Assembly: GCA_027049035.1 (NCBI GenBank)
Contig: JALTVI010000090.1
Coordinates: 62,001 to 126,000, forward strand
Length of the DNA stretch: 64,000 nt
Source: Sulfurovum sp.
Lineage (GTDB): Bacteria > Campylobacterota > Campylobacteria > Campylobacterales > Sulfurovaceae
Reading direction: 5' to 3'
Below are positions 35,101-44,411 of this stretch, piece after piece (position 1 is the stretch's first letter; every line of letters begins with the position of its first letter). Under the pieces are notes generated by a model. That model made no database searches. It saw only the letters and a list, made by a program, of their open reading frames with translations, and had not been told where the DNA came from. The position numbers and the translations under genes are program-made.

Positions 35101-36999
35101 TTAGTTGGATCTGTTCCCGCAGAAAGCGTCAAACGCCTCCGCACTCTTTTCGAACTTCTCTTTTTTCGCCAGTTCCCAGGGGCGTTCACAGCTATTGGTT
35201 TTGTCACACCATTTGTAGCCGGCAGACCCGATGCAGCCATGTGCATCTTTGTCGCCGCCAATCAGTTTTTTCCTATTGATCGTCATCTCACCCTTGTGTA
35301 CCACCGCATAAACCGGGATATCTTTGATCTTCATCGGGTCGATCTTGAAAGGGTTTTGTGCCAATATCGTGAAGTTCGCCACTTTCCCCTTTTTGATGGA
35401 GCCAAGCTTCTTTTCCTGGTTAAGCGTACGCGCTGCGTTGATGGTAATGGCCTTCATTCCGGTAAAGACATCTATACGCTGGTCCTGGGAGAATTTGCTT
35501 CCTTCCCCTGTCATACGGTTGATCGCGGCCCATGCCAGTGTCAGCGGCTCTGCCGGTGCCATGGCGAAGTCGGAGTGGAAAGAGACGGGCACACCGCGCT
35601 TGGTCAGTTCTTTAATGCGTACCAGGCTCTCCGCACGCTCTTTGCCAAGCCCCACTTTGGCATACTTGTCCGAAAGCGCCCATAGGTAATAAGGATTGAC
35701 CGAAGCTTCCATGCCAAGGTCTTTGACCTGTTGTGCGATATCCGCATCGAAGTAGCCCATATGGTGCAGCGTGAAGCGGTGGTCTTTGCGCGGATGTCTC
35801 TTCTGGTCTTCACGGTTGAAGTCTATCACCTGCTGAATCCCTTTGTCACCGTTGGCATGCACGTGGATCTTGTAACCCTTGTCCCAGTAGAAGCTCAACT
35901 GCTGCTTGAAAAGATCGAGCGGTGTCATCCACTGTCCCTTGAAGCGCGGGTCGGTATAGGGCTGTTTCATCTGCATCGCCAGCGAATAGATGGCACCGTC
36001 TGCAAAGAGTTTGACCTGTTTTGGCAAAAAGGTGATGTTCTGCGTATTGTACTTTCCGGGCAGCGTCTGCATCATCTTTTCTGCCTTTTCGTTACTGTTT
36101 CCCGCCATAGCGTAAAGCTGGGTTCCGTTGGGAATCAGGTAGGTATCGTACGGCGGATTCTTGTCCATTTCATTTTTAAGCATGCCATATTCCATATTGA
36201 AATCGGCACTGGGGAATCCCGGTTCACAGATGGTCGTAATGCCGTTTTGCAGCATCAGCTCCGTCATCATGGAGAGTCCCTTTTTATAGCTCTCTGGATT
36301 GAGCAGGTGCGCACCGATCTTCGGTACCAGCGCCAGCCAACCGCCTTCGTAGAAGTGCCCCTTTTCCCAGTCGACCTGCGGGTTGCCCTTGAAGTCCTCT
36401 TTTTTGATCTTAAAAAGCTTGATGGCAGCATCGTTCAGGTAGATTTCATGGAAAGAACGATGGATCACGCCGACAGGTTTGTTGGGCGCGAGTTTGTTGA
36501 GCGTCTGGCGGCTCAACGGGCCGTGCCAGAGTGGATGATAGCCCCAGATGAAGTGTATTTTTCCTTCTTCTTCTTTATCAATGGATGCTTTGAGAAGCTT
36601 TTGGAACTCTTCCGGTGTTTTTGCCGCTTCCGTTACGCCGTTCGGCTTCTTCCATGCATGGGGTGCGATGGTGTCGTTGGGCAGCATGATCGCCGCGATG
36701 GAAGGATGCAGGTGCGGTTCGATGAACCCCGGCATCATCGTCTTGCCCTTGAGGTCAACCTCTACGGTCTTTCCGGCATAGTTGTTGACCGCGTCAGCCT
36801 TTTTGCCGGTATAGATGATCTTCCCCTCACGCACCATCACCGCTTCGACATACTCGGGTTTGTCGCCCTCCATCGTGATGATGTCTCCGCCGTAGTAGAG
36901 TGTCTGCTTGGGCAGCGGCGCTTTTTGTGCCATCAGTGTCGTCATACCGGCAGCCGCCAACACGCCTGCTGTCACTATTTTCGTAATACTTCTTTTCAA
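35101..36999 (-). CDS. Exported amidohydrolase (YtcJ-like), second paralogue
   Basis: A 632-residue paralogue of the previous protein with a signal peptide (about 1-24). Metal-site motifs are FIEPHLHP, HVHANGDKGIQ and HHMGYFDADI. It has an extra C-terminal tail of about 45 residues with four cysteines (DAHGCIGSAGYKWCDKTNSCERPW and FCGNRSN), probably disulfide-bonded in the periplasm. The gap to the small upstream gene is 21 bp, so it may be part of one unit starting near 37233. Confidence 0.87.
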   Translation of the reverse strand: MKRSITKIVTAGVLAAAGMTTLMAQKAPLPKQTLYYGGDIITMEGDKPEYVEAVMVREGKIIYTGKKADAVNNYAGKTVEVDLKGKTMMPGFIEPHLHPSIAAIMLPNDTIAPHAWKKPNGVTEAAKTPEEFQKLLKASIDKEEEGKIHFIWGYHPLWHGPLSRQTLNKLAPNKPVGVIHRSFHEIYLNDAAIKLFKIKKEDFKGNPQVDWEKGHFYEGGWLALVPKIGAHLLNPESYKKGLSMMTELMLQNGITTICEPGFPSADFNMEYGMLKNEMDKNPPYDTYLIPNGTQLYAMAGNSNEKAEKMMQTLPGKYNTQNITFLPKQVKLFADGAIYSLAMQMKQPYTDPRFKGQWMTPLDLFKQQLSFYWDKGYKIHVHANGDKGIQQVIDFNREDQKRHPRKDHRFTLHHMGYFDADIAQQVKDLGMEASVNPYYLWALSDKYAKVGLGKERAESLVRIKELTKRGVPVSFHSDFAMAPAEPLTLAWAAINRMTGEGSKFSQDQRIDVFTGMKAITINAARTLNQEKKLGSIKKGKVANFTILAQNPFKIDPMKIKDIPVYAVVHKGEMTINRKKLIGGDKDAHGCIGSAGYKWCDKTNSCERPWELAKKEKFEKSAEAFDAFCGNRSN

Positions 37000-37020
37000 A
37001 TCGCTTTCCTTTGCTACTTG

Positions 37021-37233
37021 TTACAGTATGGCTTTTACCGCTTTTGTTTCGAGCTTTCGCTTCTCTTTTTTGATCTTTTTGTCGACATTGAGGTCTTTTT
37101 TGACCGTATCTTTCGCTTTCTCTTTGACTTCCTGCTTCGCCTCTTTTTTTACTTCGTGTTTGATCACCTTTGTCGCCACGTTTGCAGAGAGCACACCGCC
37201 AATCACCATTGTCAGAACCAATACTTTTTTCAT
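37021..37233 (-). CDS. Small exported lysine-rich protein
   Basis: A 70-residue protein: signal peptide (about 1-17), then a highly charged helix of Lys/Glu/Val repeats (KHEVKKEAKQEVKEKAKDTV). No known family. AAAAGGATGAAAAG precedes the start. It could be a periplasmic stress or surface-binding peptide; nothing more can be said. Confidence 0.6.
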   Translation of the reverse strand: MKKVLVLTMVIGGVLSANVATKVIKHEVKKEAKQEVKEKAKDTVKKDLNVDKKIKKEKRKLETKAVKAIL

Positions 37234-37364
37234 CTTTTCATCCTTTTTGCATTCTACTGTAAATAAAAACTTTTTAATACTGGAGTATAACAGAGAAAAA
37301 TATGGTAAAAATATGGAAATTGTCTATTTGGATAAGTGTAGATACAAATACGGCATACGACACG

Positions 37365-38051
37365 CTACACGATCAGCCGGTAGCCAAACGCATAGCTGTT
37401 TTCTACGATAGATACCTTTTCACCCTGTATCTCCGCGAGTTTCATATGGAGTCTATAGATAAGCTGTGTCAATTTTCTGGCATGTGATACATCAGGGGCT
37501 TCATCAAACCATATCTCCGAAATAATCGCATCCTGTGTAATGAAGTGTCCGGGTCTATCGGAAAGCAATGCCAACAACTGCTTCTCTTTCTTGGAGAGCT
37601 TGAGAGGTTTGTCCCCATACAACAATTCCCTTTGGACTTTGTCATAGACAAATGCGCCCGCCAGAAAAATGCTCTCATCTGCACGCAGCCTGTTAAGCAC
37701 CTTTCCTACCGCCTCTTTGAAATCGGCATCTTTTAGCGGTTTAAGAAGATACGCCGTCAGGCCAAGCGGAATCGCCTTGAAGAGCTTCTCCCTATCAGAA
37801 TGGGCTGTCAGTATCAAAATCGGGATGGTTCTGTTCTTTTTACGTATTGTTTCAACCACCTCCAGCCCATCCATACCGGGCATATTGATGTCGAGCATCA
37901 ATGCATCGGGTTTCTTGCTGTAGTAGAGACTCAGTGCCTCCTCCCCGTCATCTGCCTGATAAACCGTTCCAAAGTAACGCTGCAGCACCAGTGCGTAGTT
38001 CTCTCTGGTGACGGTATCGTCTTCGGCGTAGAGTATGCTTGCCTTATGCAT
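37365..38051 (-). CDS. OmpR-like response regulator
   Basis: A 228-residue response regulator: receiver domain (residues ~3-118) with acidic pocket AEDD, phosphoacceptor aspartate in ALMLDINMPGMDG, and lysine in YLLKPL; C-terminal winged helix (about 130-228). The start at 38051 is chosen because the homologous sequence begins there; an upstream open frame lies antiparallel inside the kinase gene end. It overlaps the kinase by 8 bp. Confidence 0.92.
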   Translation of the reverse strand: MHKASILYAEDDTVTRENYALVLQRYFGTVYQADDGEEALSLYYSKKPDALMLDINMPGMDGLEVVETIRKKNRTIPILILTAHSDREKLFKAIPLGLTAYLLKPLKDADFKEAVGKVLNRLRADESIFLAGAFVYDKVQRELLYGDKPLKLSKKEKQLLALLSDRPGHFITQDAIISEIWFDEAPDVSHARKLTQLIYRLHMKLAEIQGEKVSIVENSYAFGYRLIV

Positions 38052-39654
38052 CTGTCTGCTCCTTTGGAATGGTGATGATAAACATGGCACCACCCTCTTT
38101 GTTCTCGGCCTGCAAGGTACCCTCCATACTCTCCTCAATGAGAAGTTTTGCCATGTAGAGTCCCAGTCCACGTCCCTCGTGTTGAAATTTCGTCGTATAG
38201 TAGGGCTCGAAGATACGGTCCCTCTCCTCTTCTGCAATCCCGCCGCCGTTATCCCGTATAACAAGGACAATAGACTCTGATGTCGCTTTCAGCCGAATCA
38301 CTATTTTGGGATGTGGCACTGACCGGATTTTGAAGTTCTCCATAGCATTGTTGAGGATGACCAGTACCGCCTGCATCAACTCCTCTTCATAAGTGAAGAA
38401 GGAGACCTTTTTGTCTATTTTCAGGCTGACCTCAACCGGTTTATCCTCTATTCCCGCCAGCTTCAGCGCCCTTCGCATACAGCGGTGCAGGTTGCAGTCT
38501 CTTTTCTGCTTGCCGGGGGTAAAAAAGTGCATGAATGCTTCAATCGTATCGGACATATATGCCGTATTCTCCTCAATCAGTGTGAGTTTTTCAATACACT
38601 GTATTTCATCGAGATTTTTACAACCCACAGTTTTCAGCACCGTCACTGTGGAGTTGATCCGTGAAAGGGGTTGTCGCCACTGGTGTGCGATATTGTTAAT
38701 CATGCTGCCCATAGCTGCAAGTTTCGCCTGACGGGCAAGCAGCACTTTTTGACGATAGTGTACCCTGAGGTGATAATATAAAAATCCCAACAGCAGCAAC
38801 AGCGCCACAGCTACAATCTCGCCAAGCAAACGGTAGTCGGGCCTGACAATCTCTTTTGCTCGCATCCAGCGGTCAATCATTTTTATTTTTTCTTCAGCAG
38901 AAAGGTTTGCAATCGCTTTGTTGAAAATGTCTCTAAGCAGCACATTCTCTTTGGCAAGCCCCACGTGCGCCCGCATCACAAGCGGATCGACTTTGGTATT
39001 GATCTTCAGTTCTCCGATATGCTCTCTTTGAATGTTGTATACGGCAATACGGTAAATGTCTATGAACGCATCCAGTTCTCCGTTGGCAACCTTGTCGAGT
39101 CCCTCTTTTGTCGATGCCACCAATGCCAGTTGCAGCATAGGATATGTCTTCTTCACATAGGCGATCATATTCCTGTAATGCCTGACAATCCCCACCCGTT
39201 TGCCATTCAGTGTTTTTACATCACTGACAAAAGGGGTGTTCAGCCGTGTGACCAGTGCCACGAAGTCCTCTCCAAACTCATCTGAGAGGGCAATCTCCGC
39301 AAAGGTATTGGGGGTTCCCATACTCACTACGGCGTCGGCCTGCCCCTCTGCAACCATATCAACACAGGAGGGGATATCGGGCTTATGGACAAACCGTATC
39401 GGCACGCCGATCCTTCTTTCAAAGGCTTTATAATAGTCATAGACAATGCCGAACGTCTTCTTCCCTTCATGCCCGATGTAGGGCATCCACTCCGCATAGT
39501 CGCAGACGATGATCTTTTTTTTCTGCGAAAGGTAGGTGCGCTCCTCTTTTGTCAGGCCTATCTTCCCCTTGGCATTTGAAGCCTCTACGCTGTCTGATGC
39601 AACAGCATTGAGAAGTGAAAATAACCAAAAATGCAACAGCAGATATTTCATCAT
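38044..39654 (-). CDS. Sensor histidine kinase with solute-binding input domain
   Basis: A 536-residue kinase: signal peptide, periplasmic SBP_bac_3-type domain (about 45-270, with KKIIVCDYAEWMPYIG and GQADAVVSMGTPN), one transmembrane helix (RLLGEIVAVALLLLLGFLYY), then HisKA with NIAHQWRQPLSRI and an ATPase domain with DNGGGIAEEERDRIFEPYYTTK and GRGLGLYMAKLLIEES. The input domain suggests detection of amino acids or small organic solutes. The double ATG at 39654/39651 follows GGGAG. It precedes the response regulator. Confidence 0.92.
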   Translation of the reverse strand: MMKYLLLHFWLFSLLNAVASDSVEASNAKGKIGLTKEERTYLSQKKKIIVCDYAEWMPYIGHEGKKTFGIVYDYYKAFERRIGVPIRFVHKPDIPSCVDMVAEGQADAVVSMGTPNTFAEIALSDEFGEDFVALVTRLNTPFVSDVKTLNGKRVGIVRHYRNMIAYVKKTYPMLQLALVASTKEGLDKVANGELDAFIDIYRIAVYNIQREHIGELKINTKVDPLVMRAHVGLAKENVLLRDIFNKAIANLSAEEKIKMIDRWMRAKEIVRPDYRLLGEIVAVALLLLLGFLYYHLRVHYRQKVLLARQAKLAAMGSMINNIAHQWRQPLSRINSTVTVLKTVGCKNLDEIQCIEKLTLIEENTAYMSDTIEAFMHFFTPGKQKRDCNLHRCMRRALKLAGIEDKPVEVSLKIDKKVSFFTYEEELMQAVLVILNNAMENFKIRSVPHPKIVIRLKATSESIVLVIRDNGGGIAEEERDRIFEPYYTTKFQHEGRGLGLYMAKLLIEESMEGTLQAENKEGGAMFIITIPKEQTDA

Positions 39655-39872
39655 CACTCCCACCTTGCCCCTTTGTTTGCGTCAGGAAAACCGTTTGACT
39701 CTATTGTAACATATATTGATGAGGGGATATCATACTCTTTGGCTTTCAAGAGTAAAGAGCGACATTTTTCTCTTTAGGATACAGTGCTTCAGGTAGACCG
39801 CATACCTCTCCTTTTGCTTCAGATACACTTCCCACATCCGCAGGTAAGTCACAAGATGGAAACACCTTTGTC

Positions 39873-39901
39873 TTGACAACTGTGATACAACACGTTATAC
39901 T
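39873..39901 (+). promoter_or_regulatory. Sigma-70 promoter of the toxin-antitoxin pair
   Basis: TTGACA (39873-39878), 17-bp spacer, TATACT (39896-39901), 35 bp before the antitoxin ATG. Two direct ATACTG repeats start in the -10 and follow it, and may form an autoregulatory operator. The rest of the 39655-39935 gap shows nothing else that I recognise. Confidence 0.7.
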
Positions 39902-39935
39902 GATAATACTGTAATATACATATAAAGGAGCCGTG

Positions 39936-40166
39936 ATGGTGGTCTATGAAGGGGTTCGTTCATTTCAAAAGACGATGACCAAACATATGAACGGTGATAA
40001 TGTCGTAATCATTGAAGATGCAAAAACACATCTTGAGAAAGGCGTGTTTATGCCCTATAAACTCTATGCACTCTTTCAGGATCAGGTCAAAGAGGCTATA
40101 CGGGAAGATATCAAAAACACTTTTGTAGAAGAGTTTGACGGTGTGGCGGTGGCCGGTGAAGATTAA
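39936..40166 (+). CDS. Putative antitoxin of a PemK/MazF-type pair
   Basis: A 76-residue protein with VVIIEDAKTHLEKGVFMPYKLYAL, no clear DNA-binding domain recognised. It is called antitoxin because it immediately precedes and overlaps a PemK/MazF toxin gene. ATG at 39936 is preferred over GTG at 39933 since AAAGGAG is better spaced. Confidence 0.65.
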   Translation: MVVYEGVRSFQKTMTKHMNGDNVVIIEDAKTHLEKGVFMPYKLYALFQDQVKEAIREDIKNTFVEEFDGVAVAGED

Positions 40167-40515
40167 AAGAGGCGAGATACATCTGGTCAATTTCGGCAAA
40201 AGGTATCAGAGTGAATTGGGGAAGATACGACCAGCTCTGATATTGCAAAGCGACTATGTGAATGACAACCTTGATGTGGCCCGATTTAAAAGTGTCTTGG
40301 TCATACCCTTGACCACGGACATCAAAGGCGGAAGGTTCAGATTCAAACTGCCGGTAAGAGAAAAACTTGAAAAAGAGAGTGAGCTTATCATTAACTGGAT
40401 GTGTACGGTTGATCTGGAAAGGGTCGTATCTACAGCACCTTTGACAGTCCTTTCTCAGCGTGAGTTGATCGAACTGAAAACAAAACTTGATTTTTTTATG
40501 GGCTACTTTGATTAA
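40156..40515 (+). CDS. PemK/MazF-family toxin (endoribonuclease)
   Basis: A 119-residue protein with the MazF/PemK signature: KIKRGEIHLVNFGKRYQSELGKIRPALILQSD at the N-terminus, then a VLVIPLTTD strand and MCTVDLERVVST. MazF toxins cut mRNA at short sequences. The start is taken as GTG at 40156, overlapping the antitoxin stop by 11 bp; no earlier start matches the family. Confidence 0.85.
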   Translation: MKIKRGEIHLVNFGKRYQSELGKIRPALILQSDYVNDNLDVARFKSVLVIPLTTDIKGGRFRFKLPVREKLEKESELIINWMCTVDLERVVSTAPLTVLSQRELIELKTKLDFFMGYFD

Positions 40516-40541
40516 AGATGAAGTGGCTCAGGCAGGCGCTT

Positions 40542-41363
40542 TTACGCCTCCTTGTTCTGCTGCAGATGCACATCCATCTGCGGATAGGGAATGGAGATAC
40601 CCTTCTCGTCGAAGGTAAGCTTCACTTTTTCGATGGTATCGAAGTGTACACCCCAGTAGTCAGCGGCCTTTACCCAGACACGTACGGTGAAGTTGACCGA
40701 ACTGTCACCAAGTTCACCTACCCCTATGAAACTGGCAGGCTCTTTGAGAATACGCTCATCCGCATCGATGATCTCCTGCAGTGTCTGCTTTGCAAGCTTC
40801 AAATCATCGTCATACCCGATACCAAAGACAAAGTCGACACGACGCGTCTTCATGGTCGAGTAGTTGGTAATCGATGAGGAGGCAATAGCACTGTTTGGGA
40901 GGAGAATCACCTTGTTGTCTGCTGTCAGCAGTTCGGTATTGAAAAGCGTAATGGCCCTGACCGTGCCGCTCTCACCGCCTGCAGTGACAAAGTCACCAAT
41001 CTTGAACGGCCGAAAGAGAATGAGGATGACACCCGAGCCGATATTGCCAAGTGTGCCCTGAAGCGCCAGACCGACTGCCAGGCCGGCAGCACCCAGAATA
41101 GCCACAAGCGATGTCGTATCGATACCGAGGTTCTTTACCGCAGCAAGGACCACCACCACCATCAGCAGGATGTCTACAAGGCTGACGACAAAGTCGCTGA
41201 GTGTCTTGTCTACACCGCCTCTCTCAAGCAGTTTCGCAACAATGCCTGAGAGCTTTTTGGCTACCCACTTTCCAATAACAAAAATAGCAATCGCACCGAC
41301 GATGCGCAATCCGTACTCTATGCCGTACTGTATGGCAAGGTCAATATATTTGGTAATATCCAT
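40542..41363 (-). CDS. mscS: MscS-type small mechanosensitive channel
   Basis: A 273-residue channel with three transmembrane helices, the pore-lining LGAAGLAVGLALQGTLGNIGSGVILILFRPF helix, the beta domain GDFVTAGGESGTVRAITLFNTEL, and a cytoplasmic vestibule. It is the normal E. coli MscS size, unlike the larger one at 19543-21393. Confidence 0.93.
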   Translation of the reverse strand: MDITKYIDLAIQYGIEYGLRIVGAIAIFVIGKWVAKKLSGIVAKLLERGGVDKTLSDFVVSLVDILLMVVVVLAAVKNLGIDTTSLVAILGAAGLAVGLALQGTLGNIGSGVILILFRPFKIGDFVTAGGESGTVRAITLFNTELLTADNKVILLPNSAIASSSITNYSTMKTRRVDFVFGIGYDDDLKLAKQTLQEIIDADERILKEPASFIGVGELGDSSVNFTVRVWVKAADYWGVHFDTIEKVKLTFDEKGISIPYPQMDVHLQQNKEA

Positions 41364-41377
41364 GAATGTTTCTCCGT

Positions 41378-41776
41378 CTATTTTGATGATTTGGAGAACA
41401 TTATACTCAATCTTTTCGGGGTTATCGCTTGCCTATAAAGCGGCGGGAACAAAAAGAGCTCATGCTTGGGATCTACCAGAAAAAGGGCGGGAAACTCGGT
41501 GGTGTAGTACATTTCGACCGGATAGCTGCTTTGGCTGCCGCTGTAAACAATGACTGCGACTGCCCTTTTGTTGATTTGGTCTATGTAGGGGCGCTCCATA
41601 AAGACCGTTTTGAGTAAAGAGGCTGTTTGGTGACTGTTCCGTTTGGCTACCAGTACCAGCAGCATCTTCTGTTCCCACAGCGCTTTTTGGTGTGCCTTGT
41701 CATAGTCGCCCAGCCAATGCACATGTTCCGCCGCAAGCGGCAGGATGAGCACAGCAATCAGCAGCAGTCTGCGCAT
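41378..41776 (-). CDS. Exported thioredoxin-like protein without active-site cysteines
   Basis: A 132-residue exported protein with a signal peptide (about 1-16) and a thioredoxin-like order of elements (WLGDYDKAHQKALWEQKMLLVLV, then EFPALFLVDP). No CxxC is present, so it is unlikely to be a redox enzyme. It follows nirF by 3 bp and thus belongs to that transcription unit. Confidence 0.6.
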   Translation of the reverse strand: MRRLLLIAVLILPLAAEHVHWLGDYDKAHQKALWEQKMLLVLVAKRNSHQTASLLKTVFMERPYIDQINKRAVAVIVYSGSQSSYPVEMYYTTEFPALFLVDPKHELFLFPPLYRQAITPKRLSIMFSKSSK

Positions 41777-41779
41777 TGT

Positions 41780-42883
41780 CTACTTTTTTGGGTTCTCAGA
41801 GTTGTAGAGGAAGATGCCGGAAGGGTGTTTAACCTGAAAAATATCACGCTCAAGCCGCCAGTCTAGTGTATCGATGACGCTGACCTGGTTGGCATCGTTG
41901 ACAGAGACATAAAGGTTTGGATACTCATTTGACCAGCGTACATGCAATACCTTTCCGGGGAACGTAAAGGTTTTAATGACTTTGAGCGTCTTTGTATCGA
42001 TGATCTGGATGGTCGGGAAATCCTTGCCCGAAAAAGTAACAGCCAGATACTTCTTGTCCGGACTCAGCGCCGTGAAGACCGGCAGCCCTTTGGTCTTGAT
42101 GTTTTTGATGAACTTGAAGTCCTTGTCATACACCATTACCGCATTGTTCCCCACAGCCGGGATGAAAGTTTTGTCATCACTCAGCGACCAGAAACCGAAA
42201 TGCGGCACCTTCAGCACCGGCTTGTTCCCTTCACCGGTTACTTTGATAAGGTGGTATTTCATCGTATCAAGATCTATCACCCCGAACCCTTTGGTAAGGA
42301 AGAAGCCAACAATGTAGGTGTTGTCTTTGATCATCGCATCAAATGGCATCTTGCCGACATTGAATGCTTTGTAGATTTTGAATTTCGGAAGCCCCTTTCC
42401 TGCATTCTCGTCTTTGAGCACTGTCACCTTGTCGTTGTCCATCTGTGCGAAGATGATCATATTTTTGTAGATCTTGATACCCACATTCTTCGAACCTGTC
42501 ACGATCTTCTGGATCGGCTTGAGGTCACGGGTGAGAATATCGACAGACTTGTCATCGTAGTTGGCAACTGCCACATAGTGCTTCCCGATAACAAAACCGA
42601 TGGCCGATTTGCTCGTCTTGTACTCCGCTTCACGCTTTTCGGTCTTGGGATCGAACTTGACCACATAGCCGTCACGGCTGATCAGGTAGGCATCCTCCCC
42701 GGCAAACTTGATGATGCCATGGTTCATATTGTGCATACCTTCCATGTGGCGTTTGGTCAGCCCGTCTTCGATGACGGCCACCGATTCGCTTTCACGCTCC
42801 ACGACAAAATACTTCTCTTTGGCACTTGCAGTATGCGAGAACAGTGTACTTCCAAGCAGCAGTGCTAAAAGCAGGTGTTTCAT
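41780..42883 (-). CDS. nirF: NirF, heme d1 biosynthesis protein
   Basis: A 367-residue exported beta-propeller with a signal peptide (about 1-21) and d1-type blades such as EKYFVVERESESVAVIEDG, VKFDPKTEKREAEYKTSKSAIGF and NQVSVIDTLDWRLERDIF. NirF resembles the heme d1 domain of NirS and catalyses the last oxidation in heme d1 synthesis in the periplasm. The ATG at 42883 is chosen because AAAGGA precedes it and the signal peptide starts there. An FNR-type promoter lies directly upstream. Confidence 0.85.
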   Translation of the reverse strand: MKHLLLALLLGSTLFSHTASAKEKYFVVERESESVAVIEDGLTKRHMEGMHNMNHGIIKFAGEDAYLISRDGYVVKFDPKTEKREAEYKTSKSAIGFVIGKHYVAVANYDDKSVDILTRDLKPIQKIVTGSKNVGIKIYKNMIIFAQMDNDKVTVLKDENAGKGLPKFKIYKAFNVGKMPFDAMIKDNTYIVGFFLTKGFGVIDLDTMKYHLIKVTGEGNKPVLKVPHFGFWSLSDDKTFIPAVGNNAVMVYDKDFKFIKNIKTKGLPVFTALSPDKKYLAVTFSGKDFPTIQIIDTKTLKVIKTFTFPGKVLHVRWSNEYPNLYVSVNDANQVSVIDTLDWRLERDIFQVKHPSGIFLYNSENPKK

Positions 42884-42910
42884 AACAGTCCTTTGGCAAT
42901 GTAGTAGCCC

Positions 42911-42953
42911 ATTGTACCCCATAAATGCTAATATGGATGTTGACGGACGTCAA
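42911..42953 (-). promoter_or_regulatory. FNR/NnrR-like promoter of nirF
   Basis: TTGACGGACGTCAA (42940-42953) is a perfect palindrome; its centre is 33 bp from TACAAT (minus strand, 42911-42916) and 63.5 bp from the nirF ATG. Confidence 0.82.
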
Positions 42954-42956
42954 CCA

Positions 42957-44411
42957 TTAAAACTTTTTCCAGAAACTACGCCCAAAAAGCAGGAACACGG
43001 TGTAAAACTCCAGACGTCCGACGATCATCGCAAAGGAGAGCAGCATCTTGTCGGCATTGGAGAAGAAGGCGTAGTTTTCCGCGGGTCCGGTAAGTGCAAA
43101 CCCCGGCCCGATATTCCCTACAGTCGCCAGTGCGGTGGAGACCGCCGTCATCGCATCGAAACCGCGTCCAAAGAGATAGAGTGTAACGATCATATTGGTG
43201 ATGATAAAAAGGAAGATAAAGCCCGTCGTCGCATTGATGATTTGTGAAGAGAGCCGCTGCCGGTCGATGAAAACACCGACAACGGCATTGGGGTGCAGGA
43301 TCTTGTGCATCTGCGTACCCAGATTTTTGAAAAGCACAATATAGCGGATCACCTTCACCCCGCCGGCAGTCGACCCGGCATTGCCGCCAATAAGCATGGC
43401 AAGAAAGATAACACTGATAGCGATGTGCCCCCACTGTGCATAGTCAAGCGTCGCAAACCCCGTCGTGGTCATCACCGAAGCGATTGTGAAAAAGGAGTGT
43501 GTCAGTGCATGAAAGGTGTTGTCGTTGTCGACAAACTCATCCACCCCGCTTAAAACCAGTGAAAGCCCGATGAATACGGCAATATACCACACCACCTCCT
43601 CACGCTTGTAGCCGTCACTGCTGCCGGTGCTAAACAACTTCAGGTGCGCAAGAAAGTTGATACCTGAAAGTATCATAAATACCGTTGTGATCCAAACGAT
43701 CAGACTTGAGTCGTAATAGCCAAGTGACGCGTTTTTCGTAGAGAAACCTCCGGTAGAGATGGTGGAAAAAGCGTGGTTTACTGCATCAAAGAGGTTCATC
43801 CCCGCCAGTTTGAGCGCAATGGCATCGACCACGGTAAAGAGTACATAGATACCCCAAAGGCGGATAGCGGTATCTCTGATCTTCGGGGTGACCTTCTCCA
43901 TCTTGATACCTGTCGATTCAGCTTTGAAAAGCGCCAATGAACCGCTGGGGTTGATGAGAGAGAAGAGCCCCACGCCCAGTACGATGATCCCCATCCCTCC
44001 AAGCCAGTGCATCAGGCTTCGCAGGTAGAGCATCGATTTTGGCAAAGATTCGATATCGGTAAAGATCGTCGCACCGGTTGTCGTAAAACCGCTAATCGAC
44101 TCAAAAAATGCATCGTAGAAGGAGACGGAGGTATAGAGCATCAACGGCACTGCGCCGGCAATGCCAAGCAGCACCCAGATAAGATTGACAGAGAGAATCC
44201 CCTCTTTGATACTCAGTCGTACCGAATGTTTACGCAGCAGAAGATATACGACAGCGTTGATACCGAAAAAAAGTACGTCAAATATCAGAAAGGGGTTCAT
44301 ATCCTCATGGTAGAGCCATCCTACGACGATGGCACTCAGCCAGAAGAGTGAAAGCACCATCCCGATGATGGAGACAAATTTGAAAATGTTCTTTAAAGCG
44401 TATGTATCCAC
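42957..44411 (-). CDS. trkH: TrkH-type potassium uptake membrane subunit
   Basis: A 484-residue membrane protein with the repeated pore segments of Trk/Ktr transporters: SGFTTTGATIF, FSTISTGGFSTKNASLG, SVMTTTGFATLDY and ATVGNIGPGFALTGP, plus GGNAGSTAGGVKVIR. It moves K+ through the membrane and needs TrkA. It overlaps trkA by 19 bp. Confidence 0.93.
   Translation of the reverse strand: MDTYALKNIFKFVSIIGMVLSLFWLSAIVVGWLYHEDMNPFLIFDVLFFGINAVVYLLLRKHSVRLSIKEGILSVNLIWVLLGIAGAVPLMLYTSVSFYDAFFESISGFTTTGATIFTDIESLPKSMLYLRSLMHWLGGMGIIVLGVGLFSLINPSGSLALFKAESTGIKMEKVTPKIRDTAIRLWGIYVLFTVVDAIALKLAGMNLFDAVNHAFSTISTGGFSTKNASLGYYDSSLIVWITTVFMILSGINFLAHLKLFSTGSSDGYKREEVVWYIAVFIGLSLVLSGVDEFVDNDNTFHALTHSFFTIASVMTTTGFATLDYAQWGHIAISVIFLAMLIGGNAGSTAGGVKVIRYIVLFKNLGTQMHKILHPNAVVGVFIDRQRLSSQIINATTGFIFLFIITNMIVTLYLFGRGFDAMTAVSTALATVGNIGPGFALTGPAENYAFFSNADKMLLSFAMIVGRLEFYTVFLLFGRSFWKKF

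Noticed and set aside
35731-37266. Open frame of 511 codons on the plus strand
   Set aside because: Antisense to the second amidohydrolase, which has signal peptide and metal-binding motifs; no family features in the antisense product.
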